Source: Lasiosphaeria ovina (lineage: Eukaryota; Ascomycota; Sordariomycetes; Sordariales; Lasiosphaeriaceae). From it: a stretch of DNA of 64,000 bases. Numbering within the stretch: position 1 is the first letter of the stretch; every line of letters starts with the position of its first letter. Positions 43,634 through 54,591 of the stretch are shown piece by piece. The notes beneath the pieces are model-generated. The model was not told the origin of the DNA and ran no database searches. It saw nothing but the letters and a program-made list of their open reading frames with translations. The DNA is taken from the NCBI GenBank assembly GCA_033439765.1, contig JAULSN010000009.1, forward strand, positions 1,736,001 to 1,800,000, given 5' to 3'. The position numbers and the translations under genes were made by a program.

Positions 43634-46624
43634 ATGTCCTGGTTTGCTTTCCTCCTGGCCTACATTGTCGGCGGCATCACCTTCATACCCCTCGTCGTCG
43701 CCGCCGTCTTGACGCACGCCTACTTGACTTTCCCCAACCGCGACGATGCCAGGCAGAAAAACGACGCGGCGGGCGACGGCAACCTCGTCCAGCCTGGCGA
43801 TGACGTCGACGGCCTCAAGGCAGCCCAGAAAGACGACACCAAGAGCCCGCGAACCAACCACCACGACCCGGACGTAGCCGCTGGCTATTTCGCCGTCTGC
43901 CGCGAGTACACACCTATGGGCATCAACGCTAAGCCGATAGAGCGGTCCACGCCCGTCGGTTCCGCCACCGTGGCAGCCCCGAGCCCCAGCGTCTATCAGA
44001 CCATGTACCGCAGCATCTTCGATCGAAAACCTGGGCCAGGTCCCCTGGACAGCAAAACGAGTGGTAGCCAGCGCCCCAAGAAGGCCGGTAATGTGTTCTA
44101 TGTGGTCCTAAGGTATGTTGTTTCACCTGTATACGAAAGCTCCAGTCAACAACTTGTCTCGTCTAACGCAATTTACAGGCATGGCCACCTGATGCTCTTT
44201 GACGACGACGAGCAGCTCGAGGTACGGCATGTCGTATCCCTAGCCCACCACGATGTCAGCATATACTCGGGGGAGGCCAATATGCCAGAGGGTGAGCTGT
44301 TCATCAAGCGGAACGCCATCTGCCTTTCGCGGAAGACGGATGGGGCGGAACTGGGCCCAGACACGCAGCTCTCCAAGCCCTTCTTTCTGTTCTCGGAAAA
44401 CTGCTCCGCAAAGGAAGATTTCTATTTTGCGCTGCTGCGAAACCAGGAGCAGTCATTTGCTGCAGGAAGCAAGCCGCCGTCGCCTCTCGGCTTTGACGTC
44501 AAGAACATAATCTCGCTGGTGCAAAAGCTTCACTCGTCTGAGGAGCATATGCAGACCAGGTGGCTGAATGCCATAATTGGCCGGGTATTTCTAGGCGTCC
44601 ACAAGACGAAGGACATGGAGAACTTCATTAGAGAAAAGCTCACCAAAAAGATTTCACGAGTCAAGCGGCCAGCATTCCTGTCCAACATCGCAATCAAGGC
44701 GATTGACACGGGGGAATCCGCGCCCTACATTACGAACCCTCGCCTCAGGGATCTGACAGTCGAGGGAGAATGCGGTGTCGAGGCTGACGTGCGCTACACC
44801 GGCAATTTCCGCATCGAAGTTGCTGCTACCGCACGCATCGATCTAGGTTCCCGCTTCAAAGCCCGAGAGGTCAATCTCGTGCTTGCTGTCGTTGTCCGGA
44901 AGCTGGAGGGACACATGTTGTTCAAAATCAAGCCTCCCCCCAGCGACCGACTTTGGTTCTCGTTTCAGCAGGCTCCGAAGATAGAGATGACTATCGAGCC
45001 CATCGTCAGCACTCGGCAGATAACATATACTGTCATTCTTCGTCAAATCGAGAACAGGATTAAAGAGGTGATCACCGAGACGCTTGTGCTGCCATTTTGG
45101 GACGATATGCCCTTTTTCAACACTGAGCAAAAGAAATGGAGGGGTGGCATATTCCACGATGACAAAGTCGACACATCTGTCGACCTTGAAACGGCTGTCG
45201 CACAGGACGGTAACTTGGATGAGGTAGACCGATTGGAAGAGAACCATGCTATTCAGGAAAGCGATGTACCGTCAAGGGAAAAGAGCCACAGTGTACCTGT
45301 TCTCGAAAAGAGGGCGTCTACGGGTCTTTTCTCGAGACTGTCGACCAAAACCAGACCTGACCATGCGTCGTTCCATTCGGCATCCTCGACGAGTATCGAT
45401 ATAAAAAGCGAGAGAAGAGCCGAGAGCAAGACAGACACTGTGGTGTCCCCGCCCATCTTCTCTGGCTCTTTTGTTCAGCCGTCAACTCCCACTGTCGAAA
45501 CTGATACCATCCATGCTGATCTTTTTAAACCCTCGTCGTCACCCCCTAATGAGAGTCCAGCTGCGTCTGCCATGGCATCAATCTCAGCGAAGTCTCTGTC
45601 TTCATCTCCTGCTCAAACACCCGGCCTAAATCCCTTCCGACCTTATATTACCTCGAAATCGTCCAGCCAGTCGTCCGCTTCGTCTCGGGAAGCAATTGAT
45701 ACAGACGACGTGGACCGGACGCCTCAACCACGACGTAGTACTGCCTCGTCAACTGAGAGCCGGGAAGACAGCGGGGCAAAATCCCCGACACTCTCTGCGA
45801 GGGGCTCTGTCAGGGGCCATACAGAGTCTCACACTCACAGGAAAGGACTGTTTGTCCATCACGATACCTCGCCGAATCCTTCCCCGGTGGGCTCTCCAGG
45901 TCCCAATGACCTGCAAAAACGGACTGCTCTAGCTGCTGTTACGAATGCAGCCGCATCTACCGTCAAGCGATGGGGTCTCAACGCCTTACAACGGCGGAAT
46001 AATGAAGGAGGGTTGATCAAGAACTCACCGCCCATTGGAAACGAATCTCCTGTGGACCTAAACCAGCCCATGGGGCGCGGGCAGCCGCTTCCGCCACCTG
46101 GGATGCCTCTACCGATGCCCAACAAGAAGTCACAAACCGCTCCAGTTCCAGTACCCAAGCGGAAGCCCGTCCCTCCACCGTCGCCGAATTATCAAGATGA
46201 GGAAGCGGATCACAAGGTTGAGCGTCGCCCCGTGCCACCCCCACCTCTTCCCAAACGACGCCAGCTTCGGAGCGAGCAGCCGGACGAGGACAACATGCTC
46301 GTGGTGGCCGCTCCTGCAGACTCTGAGCCGACAACACCGCTCAGTGCGTCACACAGCCCTTCGTACATTCAGCCGTGGGTTGAAGACATGGAGGACAACG
46401 GGTTAGACGCACCGACGGGCGAGGGCGGGGTAACAGCTCTGGGCCTTGTCAACCCAAAGTCGTCGCTGCGTGTTCACAACCCGCAGCAGGAAGAAGAGGA
46501 CCAGGAATTCCAGGCGCAAGAACTTTCCGCGGGTGATGATGATGAATATTCGGCGTGGATGGACGGCCTGGAGCCCGAGAGCGAGGAGCCTGAGGGTGAG
46601 GATACTGGTCATCCAAACCCATGA
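43634..46624 (+). CDS. NVJ2: Nvj2/TEX2-type SMP-domain lipid-transfer protein
   Basis: Membrane-contact-site protein of the SMP family, expected to sit in the ER and shuttle lipids (ceramide in yeast Nvj2) to an apposed organelle. The start is the ATG at 43634. A 66-base GT-AG intron (44113-44178) is inferred, giving 974 residues. Residues 5-32 are a transmembrane anchor (LLAYIVGGITFIPLVVAAVL). A PH-like region spans about 150-260 (NVFYVVLRHGHLMLFDDDEQ). The SMP domain spans about 285-475 (TRWLNAIIGRVFLGVH, RIDLGSRF, VVRKLEGHMLFKIKPPPSDR, TLVLPFWDDMPFF). The C-terminal half is disordered with proline-rich clusters (PVPKRKPVPPPSP). The intron is a multiple of three and has no stop, so its retention would add 22 residues; comparison with the family favours splicing because it interrupts the PH strand. 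Confidence 0.9.
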   Translation: MSWFAFLLAYIVGGITFIPLVVAAVLTHAYLTFPNRDDARQKNDAAGDGNLVQPGDDVDGLKAAQKDDTKSPRTNHHDPDVAAGYFAVCREYTPMGINAKPIERSTPVGSATVAAPSPSVYQTMYRSIFDRKPGPGPLDSKTSGSQRPKKAGNVFYVVLRYVVSPVYESSSQQLVSSNAIYRHGHLMLFDDDEQLEVRHVVSLAHHDVSIYSGEANMPEGELFIKRNAICLSRKTDGAELGPDTQLSKPFFLFSENCSAKEDFYFALLRNQEQSFAAGSKPPSPLGFDVKNIISLVQKLHSSEEHMQTRWLNAIIGRVFLGVHKTKDMENFIREKLTKKISRVKRPAFLSNIAIKAIDTGESAPYITNPRLRDLTVEGECGVEADVRYTGNFRIEVAATARIDLGSRFKAREVNLVLAVVVRKLEGHMLFKIKPPPSDRLWFSFQQAPKIEMTIEPIVSTRQITYTVILRQIENRIKEVITETLVLPFWDDMPFFNTEQKKWRGGIFHDDKVDTSVDLETAVAQDGNLDEVDRLEENHAIQESDVPSREKSHSVPVLEKRASTGLFSRLSTKTRPDHASFHSASSTSIDIKSERRAESKTDTVVSPPIFSGSFVQPSTPTVETDTIHADLFKPSSSPPNESPAASAMASISAKSLSSSPAQTPGLNPFRPYITSKSSSQSSASSREAIDTDDVDRTPQPRRSTASSTESREDSGAKSPTLSARGSVRGHTESHTHRKGLFVHHDTSPNPSPVGSPGPNDLQKRTALAAVTNAAASTVKRWGLNALQRRNNEGGLIKNSPPIGNESPVDLNQPMGRGQPLPPPGMPLPMPNKKSQTAPVPVPKRKPVPPPSPNYQDEEADHKVERRPVPPPPLPKRRQLRSEQPDEDNMLVVAAPADSEPTTPLSASHSPSYIQPWVEDMEDNGLDAPTGEGGVTALGLVNPKSSLRVHNPQQEEEDQEFQAQELSAGDDDEYSAWMDGLEPESEEPEGEDTGHPNP

Positions 46625-47404
46625 ACGTTTTAAATGGCATTTTCCTTTCCTTCGTGGCATTCATGCCGCTTTGCGGCGGGTTCTGGGTTGGGTTGGGCAC
46701 GCCCTTTTTTTGCTGGTGAGCATCAAGTTCATTCGGCTACTGCTACTCCGGATCGAGCTGGATAATCGTTGGAGGTAGGCGAGGTTCTTAGGTAAGTAGG
46801 TAGGTAGGTGGGTGGGTGGGTATAGCACCTCGGAATATCGGTAGAGAGGTCAACTTCCCCTTTCACGGCGTTAGCGTGGCGCATCGTTTTGTTTTTTTGG
46901 GTATTTGTTATTTTACGCATGGTTCACAGTATTATGCTTGCGACGGAAGAATTGGTTAGGGGCTGAGGCTCGGGTCTAGAAATATATATAACCAAGTCCA
47001 CTTGATCGTTTTCAGACCTCGTCCTAGGACCTCGGGTCTGGGGTTGCTCGCCTGGGTGGTTTGTTTAGGTTGGGTACATTGGCTTTTATTGCTTGTACTG
47101 GTTCTCTTTCGGAGGCGTTTAGGTCATAAAAAGATCATGAATCACTCACCACAAGGCAGTCATCGAGTTGAGTAACAGTCGTAGTCCCTTCTGACATTTT
47201 ATCTTGTTCTCGGTTCCATTTTTTATCTCCTAATCGAGTGATGGGAACCAGAAATTACGCCCTTTAAAAGAGAAGAAACCAACAAACTAATGAAAATAGC
47301 CCTTGATTTAGCCCGACTTTTTTTTGATTCGCTCAGCCTCTGCTATCTGACTTCTAGACTGCCTGGCTGCCAGCCAACTGTTTGTCTCACACCAAGCGAT
47401 TGCT
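46625..47404. other. Convergent gap between NVJ2 and LYS9
   Basis: Mostly 3' flanks. A (GGTA)n/(GGTG)n microsatellite lies at about 46793-46820. No gene. Confidence 0.5.
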
Positions 47405-49690
47405 CTATGCGACGATCTCCTCATCGCATTGAATGCCGTATTTCTAAACAGGGTACGAATGATTAACATCTTGGCCTTTGTGCGTGGATTTGGTAGTGAT
47501 TTTTGTTTTTACCTTGAGCTCCTTGATCAAGGGATCGTTGATCTTGCTGTTCATCGGAGCCAGAACGCCCTTCTCGGCAATGGTTCCGTCCAAAACTTGC
47601 TTGACGGCAACGGCGCATGGGATGCCAACTAGATCCGATTAGTCATTAAACAGTTTTGGAAGCTATGTGTCTGGGAAATTGATGTCTCACCAAGCTTGGC
47701 CATTGCCGAGTAACCGCCGGGTTCCGTGCTGCCGTACTCGCAGAGAGTCGACAATCTGGTCTGCTTGCTGCCATCCTTCAACTCAACCTCGAACTTGTGT
47801 TGCAAACTTCACGGTGTTAGCGTACAGACAGACTTGGCTGTGTGAGAATTGGCCACTTACATGACGAGGTCGCGTTCTCCTTTGCCAAACTGCATCTTGC
47901 TTTCGAGAGTGGCGCAGATGGTGTCCAGCGGGTTTCCTCTCGGGATGATCTTCAGCCGCCCAGTGTCAGTTCAGTGTGCCGTTACAGTGTCATACCAAGA
48001 TATTATGTAGGCAGTGGGCCTGATATCTGCAGCCAGGGCTTGAAGTTGGGAACGCAAAACCGTTGATGCTTACCTTGTCTGATGAAAAGAGCCCAATCCA
48101 CTTCAAGCCGCCCAGAATATGATCCCTTTGCTGGCTATCCTTGAAGCTAGCCTTGGAGGAGATGGCCTCGATGAGGTCCTTCTCGTCTGACGACGGAGCA
48201 CCGAGGAGTTTCTGGGTGGCCTCCTTCCACTGGATTGGCTCCTTCCAGTAGTCCTGCTCGCCATCTTCGAGGAAGCCGATATCGACCAGAACCTTGACGA
48301 ATTCTGGGAAGCCCGCGTATCTTAGAGTGCCTCTGTATGTATGTCAACACTTGTGTATCTTTGAAGCGCCGAAACCTTGTCAACGCACCTAATGATAGTC
48401 TGCGCTTCCGGGATGTTGTAGCGCTCCTTGTATCCAGTGGAATCCCTGTTCGGATACGCAACAAGAGCGAATCCTACAGCCGCCTTGTGTCAGTTTACAG
48501 GTCAAATGCTAGGTCGGCGTGGTGGAATACGGCCTCTTGGCTAAGACCACGCATCCAACACACTGTAGGCGTAGGGCTGTATGGCTTGCCTGGGTAAATG
48601 TGGTACGGCTGAGCGGTAGCCATAAGATCTTTAATATCATGTTAGCGTCCGTTCGTAGAGATCAGCCGGACACACCCTCGGGCCATAAGCGGTCCAATAT
48701 GACCATGATCTAGCACGAGGATATCTTACCTGGGCCTGCAACGTTGACAATCTTGCCATCCTTATAAAAGCTAGCCGAGTTTCTCAGTGCGAGAAGAACG
48801 CCGCGGGGGGACCTTGAGCCCTGCCATGTTAACATCACGATAAAAAGACAGCAAAAACGGCCACCGTCAGGTTTTTGGTGCAACCAGGCGTGGAATTGGG
48901 GTGACTCGAGGTTTGGGGTAAGAGGCTTCTCACCAGGAGAATTTGTATCCCAAAGGATTTCCGGAGTTCTCGGGCGCTGGCAGACCTCCGCAGTACGACA
49001 GAAACGACGTGATTTTCCCTCCTTCCTTATGGACCTCTTCAATCGTCTTGACGGCGTCTTGAAAGGATCAGTTTTGTCTGCCCAATTAATGTCCTGCGTA
49101 GATCCTTACAGAGATGGTCAATGCCCGGATCTTTAGGAGGTTAGCTAGTCCCCAATTGACGCGAGCAAGAAGCTGGAGGAGATAAACCCACCCAGTCCAA
49201 TCTCATTCATGACAGTGATGCCAGCGTCCTTGCACTGCTGGTCGAGCTCCAGCATAGCGGGGGAAACGTAGCTCGTGGTGACGACATGCTTCTTCTGGCG
49301 GATGGCGGACTTTATGACGAGGGCGTGGAAGGTGTAGGGGATCAAGCTGATGACGAGGTCGTGCTTTGCGAGCTCGGCGTCCAATGCCTGGTCGTCGGTA
49401 ACATCAAGCGAGATGGGGGTGGCATTCTTGACGCCGGCCGAGAGAGCCTTGGCGGATTCGAGAGTCCTGCAGGCTGCAGAAGCATCAGCGGGCTAGCTAG
49501 CGATCAAGTAGAGTAGAAACCCATACCGACAGTCACCGGGATTCCCGACTCGGCCAGGACATCGAGGGTCGGTCTTGTGACGAAACCGGCGCCGAGCATC
49601 AACGCCCTACGAGAATGGGTAAGTACAAGTGCAATTAAATGTGGCCTCAATTGCAGAAGGGTCGGCTGCGCCTTACTTGTGGGACGCCAT
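47405..49690 (-). CDS. LYS9: Saccharopine dehydrogenase (NADP+, L-glutamate-forming)
   Basis: Saccharopine reductase, EC 1.5.1.10, penultimate step of the fungal alpha-aminoadipate lysine pathway: condenses aminoadipate semialdehyde with glutamate. I infer 13 exons and 12 introns, giving a protein of about 450 residues like yeast Lys9. The Rossmann motif at the start ([15 protein letters not shown]) is completed across intron 1. It is followed by [32 protein letters not shown] and [12 protein letters not shown]. The segment [16 protein letters not shown] is split by two introns. Then come [20 protein letters not shown] and [14 protein letters not shown]. The C-terminus ends [12 protein letters not shown]. 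One intron (48474-48589) has a GC donor (GCAAGC) with a normal AG acceptor; no GT donor keeps the frame there. The start ATG at 49690 is followed after 14 bases by intron 1. Confidence 0.95.
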
Positions 49691-49917
49691 TGTTTGTTTT
49701 GCGGTACGAGATGAGAGGGATAGCGGTATGTTCAATGGCCCCGTGTTAAAGTCGCGGTCGGGTTCTAGGTGGACGATAACTTTTACTTTGTTGGAGGGGT
49801 TATTGAGGTACCTTCCAGGTTACATTTCGCTGGTGACTCAACCCTGTTGAAGCTACCCCGCCATACCTGAGTTTGGACGGTTTCTGCGTGCATCCGATGT
49901 CGGCAGCGCTTCTAGCG

Positions 49918-50413
49918 GTGTCAGCACGGATACGGGTTGTTATCCCCGCCGTATTATTTACCTCTTATTTCACGACATAGAAAAAAATGCTTGTCTCTTC
50001 ACTGTACGCCAAACCCAGAGGCCTGTCACATTATGCCGTTTGCCTTCAATTCAACTATCCAAAACAAAAATCGTACAGCTCGCCTAATAACTGCTGCATT
50101 CCTGTTTGGTGATCGGCCATGGGCAAAACTTATTTCTCAAAAACTGGGCTTATCGGACTACGCCTGGAACATGCTGGTCGTTAGTAGGTAATTATCCGTA
50201 CTCTGTATCCGTATTTACAACCCAGCCCCTGAATGTTTATTGGCGGGGGACTTTCGAAGATCTGAAAAGGCCATTAATAGGTAATTTTAGAGACGAGATA
50301 GGCCTCTAAGATTCTGCAATAGGGGTTCTGACAGAAATTAGCCCCCTCGGCGAAAAACCTTGAGGTCGAACCGTGAAGTGCTGGGGCCTTTCAGATCTTC
50401 GAACGTCCAAAAA
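49918..50413. repeat. Second copy of the degenerate repeat family
   Basis: The less-mutated relative of the block at 25968-26443. It carries inverted arms: ACTTTCGAAGATCTGAAAAG near 50251 and its reverse complement CTTTCAGATCTTCGAACGT near 50392. Between them are ATAGGCCTCTAAGATTCTGC and GGGGTTCTG. The left end shares TGTCAGCACGGATAC with the far end of the other copy in opposite orientation. No target-site duplication could be fixed, so the exact limits are uncertain. Confidence 0.65.
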
Positions 50414-53024
50414 TTCAGAGATTCTGAGCGCACTTGTAGATTCTGGAAAGGACAGCTCCGGACCCAGTAAAGCGATGGTACTGTATCTCAGGAGGGTTTG
50501 TATGTGGCCCAGGAAGATAAACCAATTTTGAACCCGAAACTAGAAAGGGTGCACCGGAACCCAAACAGAAGTGGTCTTGGCAGAAGTGGAAGACTATGAC
50601 AAGGGCTATGGGGCGAGGCTTCCGAAGCGTCCTGGATGCCAACAAACATTCACGGGTTGGAGAGGTGTGTATGAACTTTACATCCATACAGATACAAGCC
50701 TACCTCAGGGACCTATCGCTGAGAACCTATGGCATCCTTACACAGAAAAGAAATCCGGTTTTCCACCCGAGCAGTATGTATGGCAGGTACAGCATGTATC
50801 ATGTGGAAGGACCTCTATCAGAAACTGGATGCACTGCCATTAGAACTAAAACCAAAAACTAGACGGGCAAGCAGGAGCACATAGGTTATTTCGCAGTACA
50901 TACATTCCCGCGAGTTTGCGGATTTCTCGCTAACAAATTTGCCTGGGCGCGAGAACGAGCGCGGCTACCAAGCCCCTATTTTCTTGACCTTGCACAGAAA
51001 CCCATCATTAGCTCAAATTGTTGAGCATCCTATAACCCATTTTGTCTGAACGGCTGTGTAGATTTCTCAGTCTTAACTGGCTGCCTCTGGTGTTCAAGTC
51101 TTAAACGGAATTTGAAGCGAAATCTAAAACTGAGCGCCGGTGGACGAGATCAGGAGTCGGATATGACCACACCACACCGTATAGTGATGCAAACATTACG
51201 TCCAAGTCTTCCAGTAGTCTAGATCGAGCAGCTCCCTAGGTCACAAAAAGTAACCCAGGAGCTGTCTTGGAAAGGGGTTGTCGAGGAGGGCTAGATGCGG
51301 TCTCTTTTTCGTCGCCCCTGACGTGTGCACTAGGAGTTACCCAGACTTATTTACCGTGTTGCGACAGCCTTGTATACATTGATAGCCATTGCGTCCTGTG
51401 TTGCCAGCTGCGATGATGTGCGTCACATGCATCTTATTTCCCCCTTCTAGATGAGCAAGTATATATCAGGTTTGAGGAACACGGAAGAAGAGAGAGGCAA
51501 ACGATCTGCAGCTAGCTATTTTTAAGAGCTGCAGGAAGACCGAGACGAAGAATTATTATCTAATAAATCCTGGAATAACTGGCAAACGGCTGTATTGACG
51601 AAAAGAAAAACTTGATTTGTGCTGAGGTTATTGGAGGTTCACAGGCTAAAGGGATCGGTGGGTGAGGAGGCTCAATCAACATGCCATCTGGGTTTATCTA
51701 CTACACTATACCCATCAATGGGGCGGAATCATCCCGAAAAGGGAGAATCCGTGGTTTTTATTGGCCGAGAGATCATGACAGTTCTTCTACCTTCTCTCCC
51801 TTCCCTTGCGGATGCTCTTTTCTCCATCCACCATCTCTGTTCTTTTATGGCCATTGAACGAAATGATTATTTTTGGACGTGTAACTTAACCGATCTTTTT
51901 TTTTTTTCGTGAAGTAAACATCAAGCTTCAAATAGATAATTTGCTATTATTCGGCAGTGAATAACGTGACTGTGTGTGCTACCTATAGGAATTTTGTATA
52001 TACGCCAAGACGGCTCGCCAGGTGCCAATTAGCCAGGGCAGTATCTCGCGGCTTTGCTTCCAGTTCTATGACCCGATACCACGCAAATTAAAAAGAACAG
52101 CACGCGGTCAGAGGAACTACAAGAAGGCATTCTCCAAAGAGCACTATAGAAGGACGTATAGAGATCCACATAGAACTGATCAGCCCAAATAGTCGAGGCG
52201 ATTCCGCTCCGGATCTATAGCAAGGAATAAGACAGCCGACACCCAGACATAGGTATATTCGTATCTTGAACGACTAGGAAGTCGTCCCATTTCGATAATA
52301 CCCCGCAAACTAGACCTGAACCCTTGCCACATATATAACTGGGAAGTCATATGCAAGCCTCCTGCCAGCACACGGCCTGAAATAGGGTGGCGTACGGAGA
52401 ACATACCGACCATAGAAGCCGCTCCGAGACGATGAGCCTTCTCCAGGTATCTCTATGATGATCGACAGCATTACTAGAAGATAAAACCTCAACTTCGGGC
52501 AGCGTATAGTGTAGTTCAGTCATATGACCCGTCGTGGACGTAGTTGTGTGGGACATGGATCTCCTAGGCAGGTATTGCTAGACGGGTGCCTCGAGTTTCT
52601 CCCGGGCACGTTGATTTCTTGATCTTAACCAACAAATTCGAGCCAGCGGCCCGAAACTAAAGGGGCAGATCAGCCCCATGCCATTAGCAATAGATCTTAT
52701 CCTGTCTACCGGGATAGTAGTTCATTAGCCATCAGACGTTATTCACAGCGCATCTGAGAGCATCCACAATGACTTTGTATGATCCGGGGTGTTGATTGGC
52801 AACTTTGAACACGCCTATCCTCGCCGTCCAACCACCATCTCCCCTTTTAAGTAGCATTAGGGAACAGCCCACTCAGGAACATGGCAAATTAGAACAAAGT
52901 TCATCCGGCGATCGGTACGACGTAATAGTGTCGGGCCATCTAGGAGACTGTAGAAATCACCCGTGGTGTGGACTAGACATTGAAGACGGAGGCACCGAGT
53001 ACGCCACCGACACACGCACACACA

Positions 53025-53044
53025 GATATATCTATATATATGTG
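53025..53044 (+). promoter_or_regulatory. TATA-rich element of the secreted cysteine-rich gene
   Basis: Alternating A/T run with TATATATA, about 130-150 bases before the ATG at 53175. Position and sequence suit a core promoter. Confidence 0.4.
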
Positions 53045-53174
53045 GAACAAGCCCAACTGAACGTTAGCTGCCTTCCAAGACCAAGCTAACTGAACTCGCC
53101 GAAACGACCGAGCGAGCTTTCAGTGGTCCAAAGAAAAGCTGCCGAGCAGGAGACACACTCAAAACTCATACGCC

Positions 53175-53768
53175 ATGAAGTTCCTCGTCACCACCATCCT
53201 CACGCTTGCAAGCCTTGCGCTTGCCCAGACGCCCGCCGACCTCGACTGCCCCACGGCTACGAAAACAACGCAGCCTCGACGGTGTAGCAAAACGTGCGAC
53301 TACTCGGACTGCAGCTTCTTGACAACCATCAAGAACCCGTGCGGCTGCCCAGCCAGCATACCGACCGCCACGCTGATCGCCCCGTGCGCGGCAGACTGTC
53401 CCTATGGCGGCTGCGACATAGAGTTCCGGACCAGCGCGCTCGCCTGCCCTACGACGTCGTCCACCAGCCGGCGCCGGCCGCGCCCGACAACCTCGAGCAC
53501 CACGACCAGCTCGATCCCGGTGGTGACTGGCATCACGACGCTGCCGCCGCCGATCCGCTCGACTCCGTGTCCCGTCATCACGCGCACGACCAGCCCGGCC
53601 GACTGCCCGGCAATTCGCTGCCCGGTGCCAACGTGCGTCGCTCAGTCGACCCTGGCCATCCCGTGCAATTGCACGCCCAAGACGCTGCTTTACGTGCAAG
53701 GTTGCGCCTCGACATGTCCTGGCGGCTGCTTGACCCGGACTCAGACCATCAGCCAGGTGAACTGTTAG
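53175..53768 (+). CDS. Small secreted protein with twin 10-cysteine modules
   Basis: A single exon of 197 residues. Residues 1-17 (MKFLVTTILTLASLALA) are a clear signal peptide, so the mature protein is probably extracellular. It holds 20 cysteines in two blocks of ten. In both blocks the spacing is C-x11-C-x(3/4)-C-x4-C-x9-C-x1-C-x(12/10)-C-x3-C-x(4/3)-C-x(10/11)-C, so they are an internal duplication. Identity outside the cysteines is low (for example TTIKNPCGCP against STLAIPCNCT). A Ser/Thr/Pro/Arg-rich linker of about 40 residues separates the modules and is a likely O-glycosylation region. I do not recognise the family. Size, secretion and even cysteine number fit apoplastic effector-like, adhesive or antimicrobial proteins, but no function can be assigned. 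A TATA element lies upstream. Confidence 0.85.
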   Translation: MKFLVTTILTLASLALAQTPADLDCPTATKTTQPRRCSKTCDYSDCSFLTTIKNPCGCPASIPTATLIAPCAADCPYGGCDIEFRTSALACPTTSSTSRRRPRPTTSSTTTSSIPVVTGITTLPPPIRSTPCPVITRTTSPADCPAIRCPVPTCVAQSTLAIPCNCTPKTLLYVQGCASTCPGGCLTRTQTISQVNC

Positions 53769-54591
53769 CGAGAGGAGGATGAAGAGTAAAACGCGAGAGA
53801 GGCGGATATATTGGTGAATACCTTTTTGTTTTTTATTTATTTGGGAAAATCCGGGTTATCGGGAAAGTTCCATGGATGTCTTCGGCTCCCTGTGGAAGTG
53901 GGCAAAAAGGGCAACATGCCATTTCAATCTCAATCCAGCTCCAAGGCGGTGCTGATACCTATCAATGCGCCATATAAATATTTTTAAGAAGACCACTTGA
54001 ACTTCCTTGGACGTCCTTTTTCTCTAGGTCGACTTTCGAAAACCTGTATGTCAACTGTGAAGAGCGTTTGCATTAAATCACAGTGGAAACTGAGATGGAA
54101 GTTTCTCCAGAAGTCACAAGTCCTGAGGCCTGTCGCAGATGTGGTGGTTGGGGAAAATGGTGCAGGCGCCAAGATCCTAGCTGCAGGAGGGGCCAGGGGC
54201 GCAGCCCAACGCCCCAGTCCCTAACGGGAATGACATCACCTGGGCCCGGGTGACACCCCCGCCAGGTGCCCCGCGTGAGCTCCAAACAGCACTGAGCTTC
54301 GGAGGCTACCGAACGCTATGTACATCGTTGTAGGTGTCAGCGGACCTTTGTTTGCGTGGAGCGTTCCTGTCCCGCTGGCCTGGTGCAGACCGGTCCTTCC
54401 GTTGTTTGCCTCCCCTATCTCGCCATTGCTTTATTAAGGTTCCGTTTCCCGTACCTAGGAAGCGGCGACTTTGCATAGTGTTAAAGGCTCCTGTTGATTT
54501 TCTACTATTCTGACACCCGACGCACTGCGACTAAGTAACGTGCTCTGCTCCCGAGTCGTTGTTGGTCGCACAGAACGATCTGCCCCACACA
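53769..54591. other. Intergenic, 5' flank of ISN1
   Basis: Only short domain-free frames on both strands. Confidence 0.5.

Larger units (their letters stand above)
49691..53174. other. Gene-poor region with repeat relics
   Basis: About 3.5 kb without a supported gene. It includes the repeat copy at 49918-50413. The remainder has only short domain-free frames. Upstream of the secreted-protein gene a TATA-like run, GATATATCTATATATATGTG, lies at 53025-53044. Confidence 0.5.

Noticed and set aside
53166..53699. Long antisense ORF (177 codons) over the secreted cysteine-rich gene
   Set aside because: Arg/Ala/Gly-rich shadow of a G+C-rich gene, no ATG context, signal or domain; the sense strand has a signal peptide and ordered cysteines.
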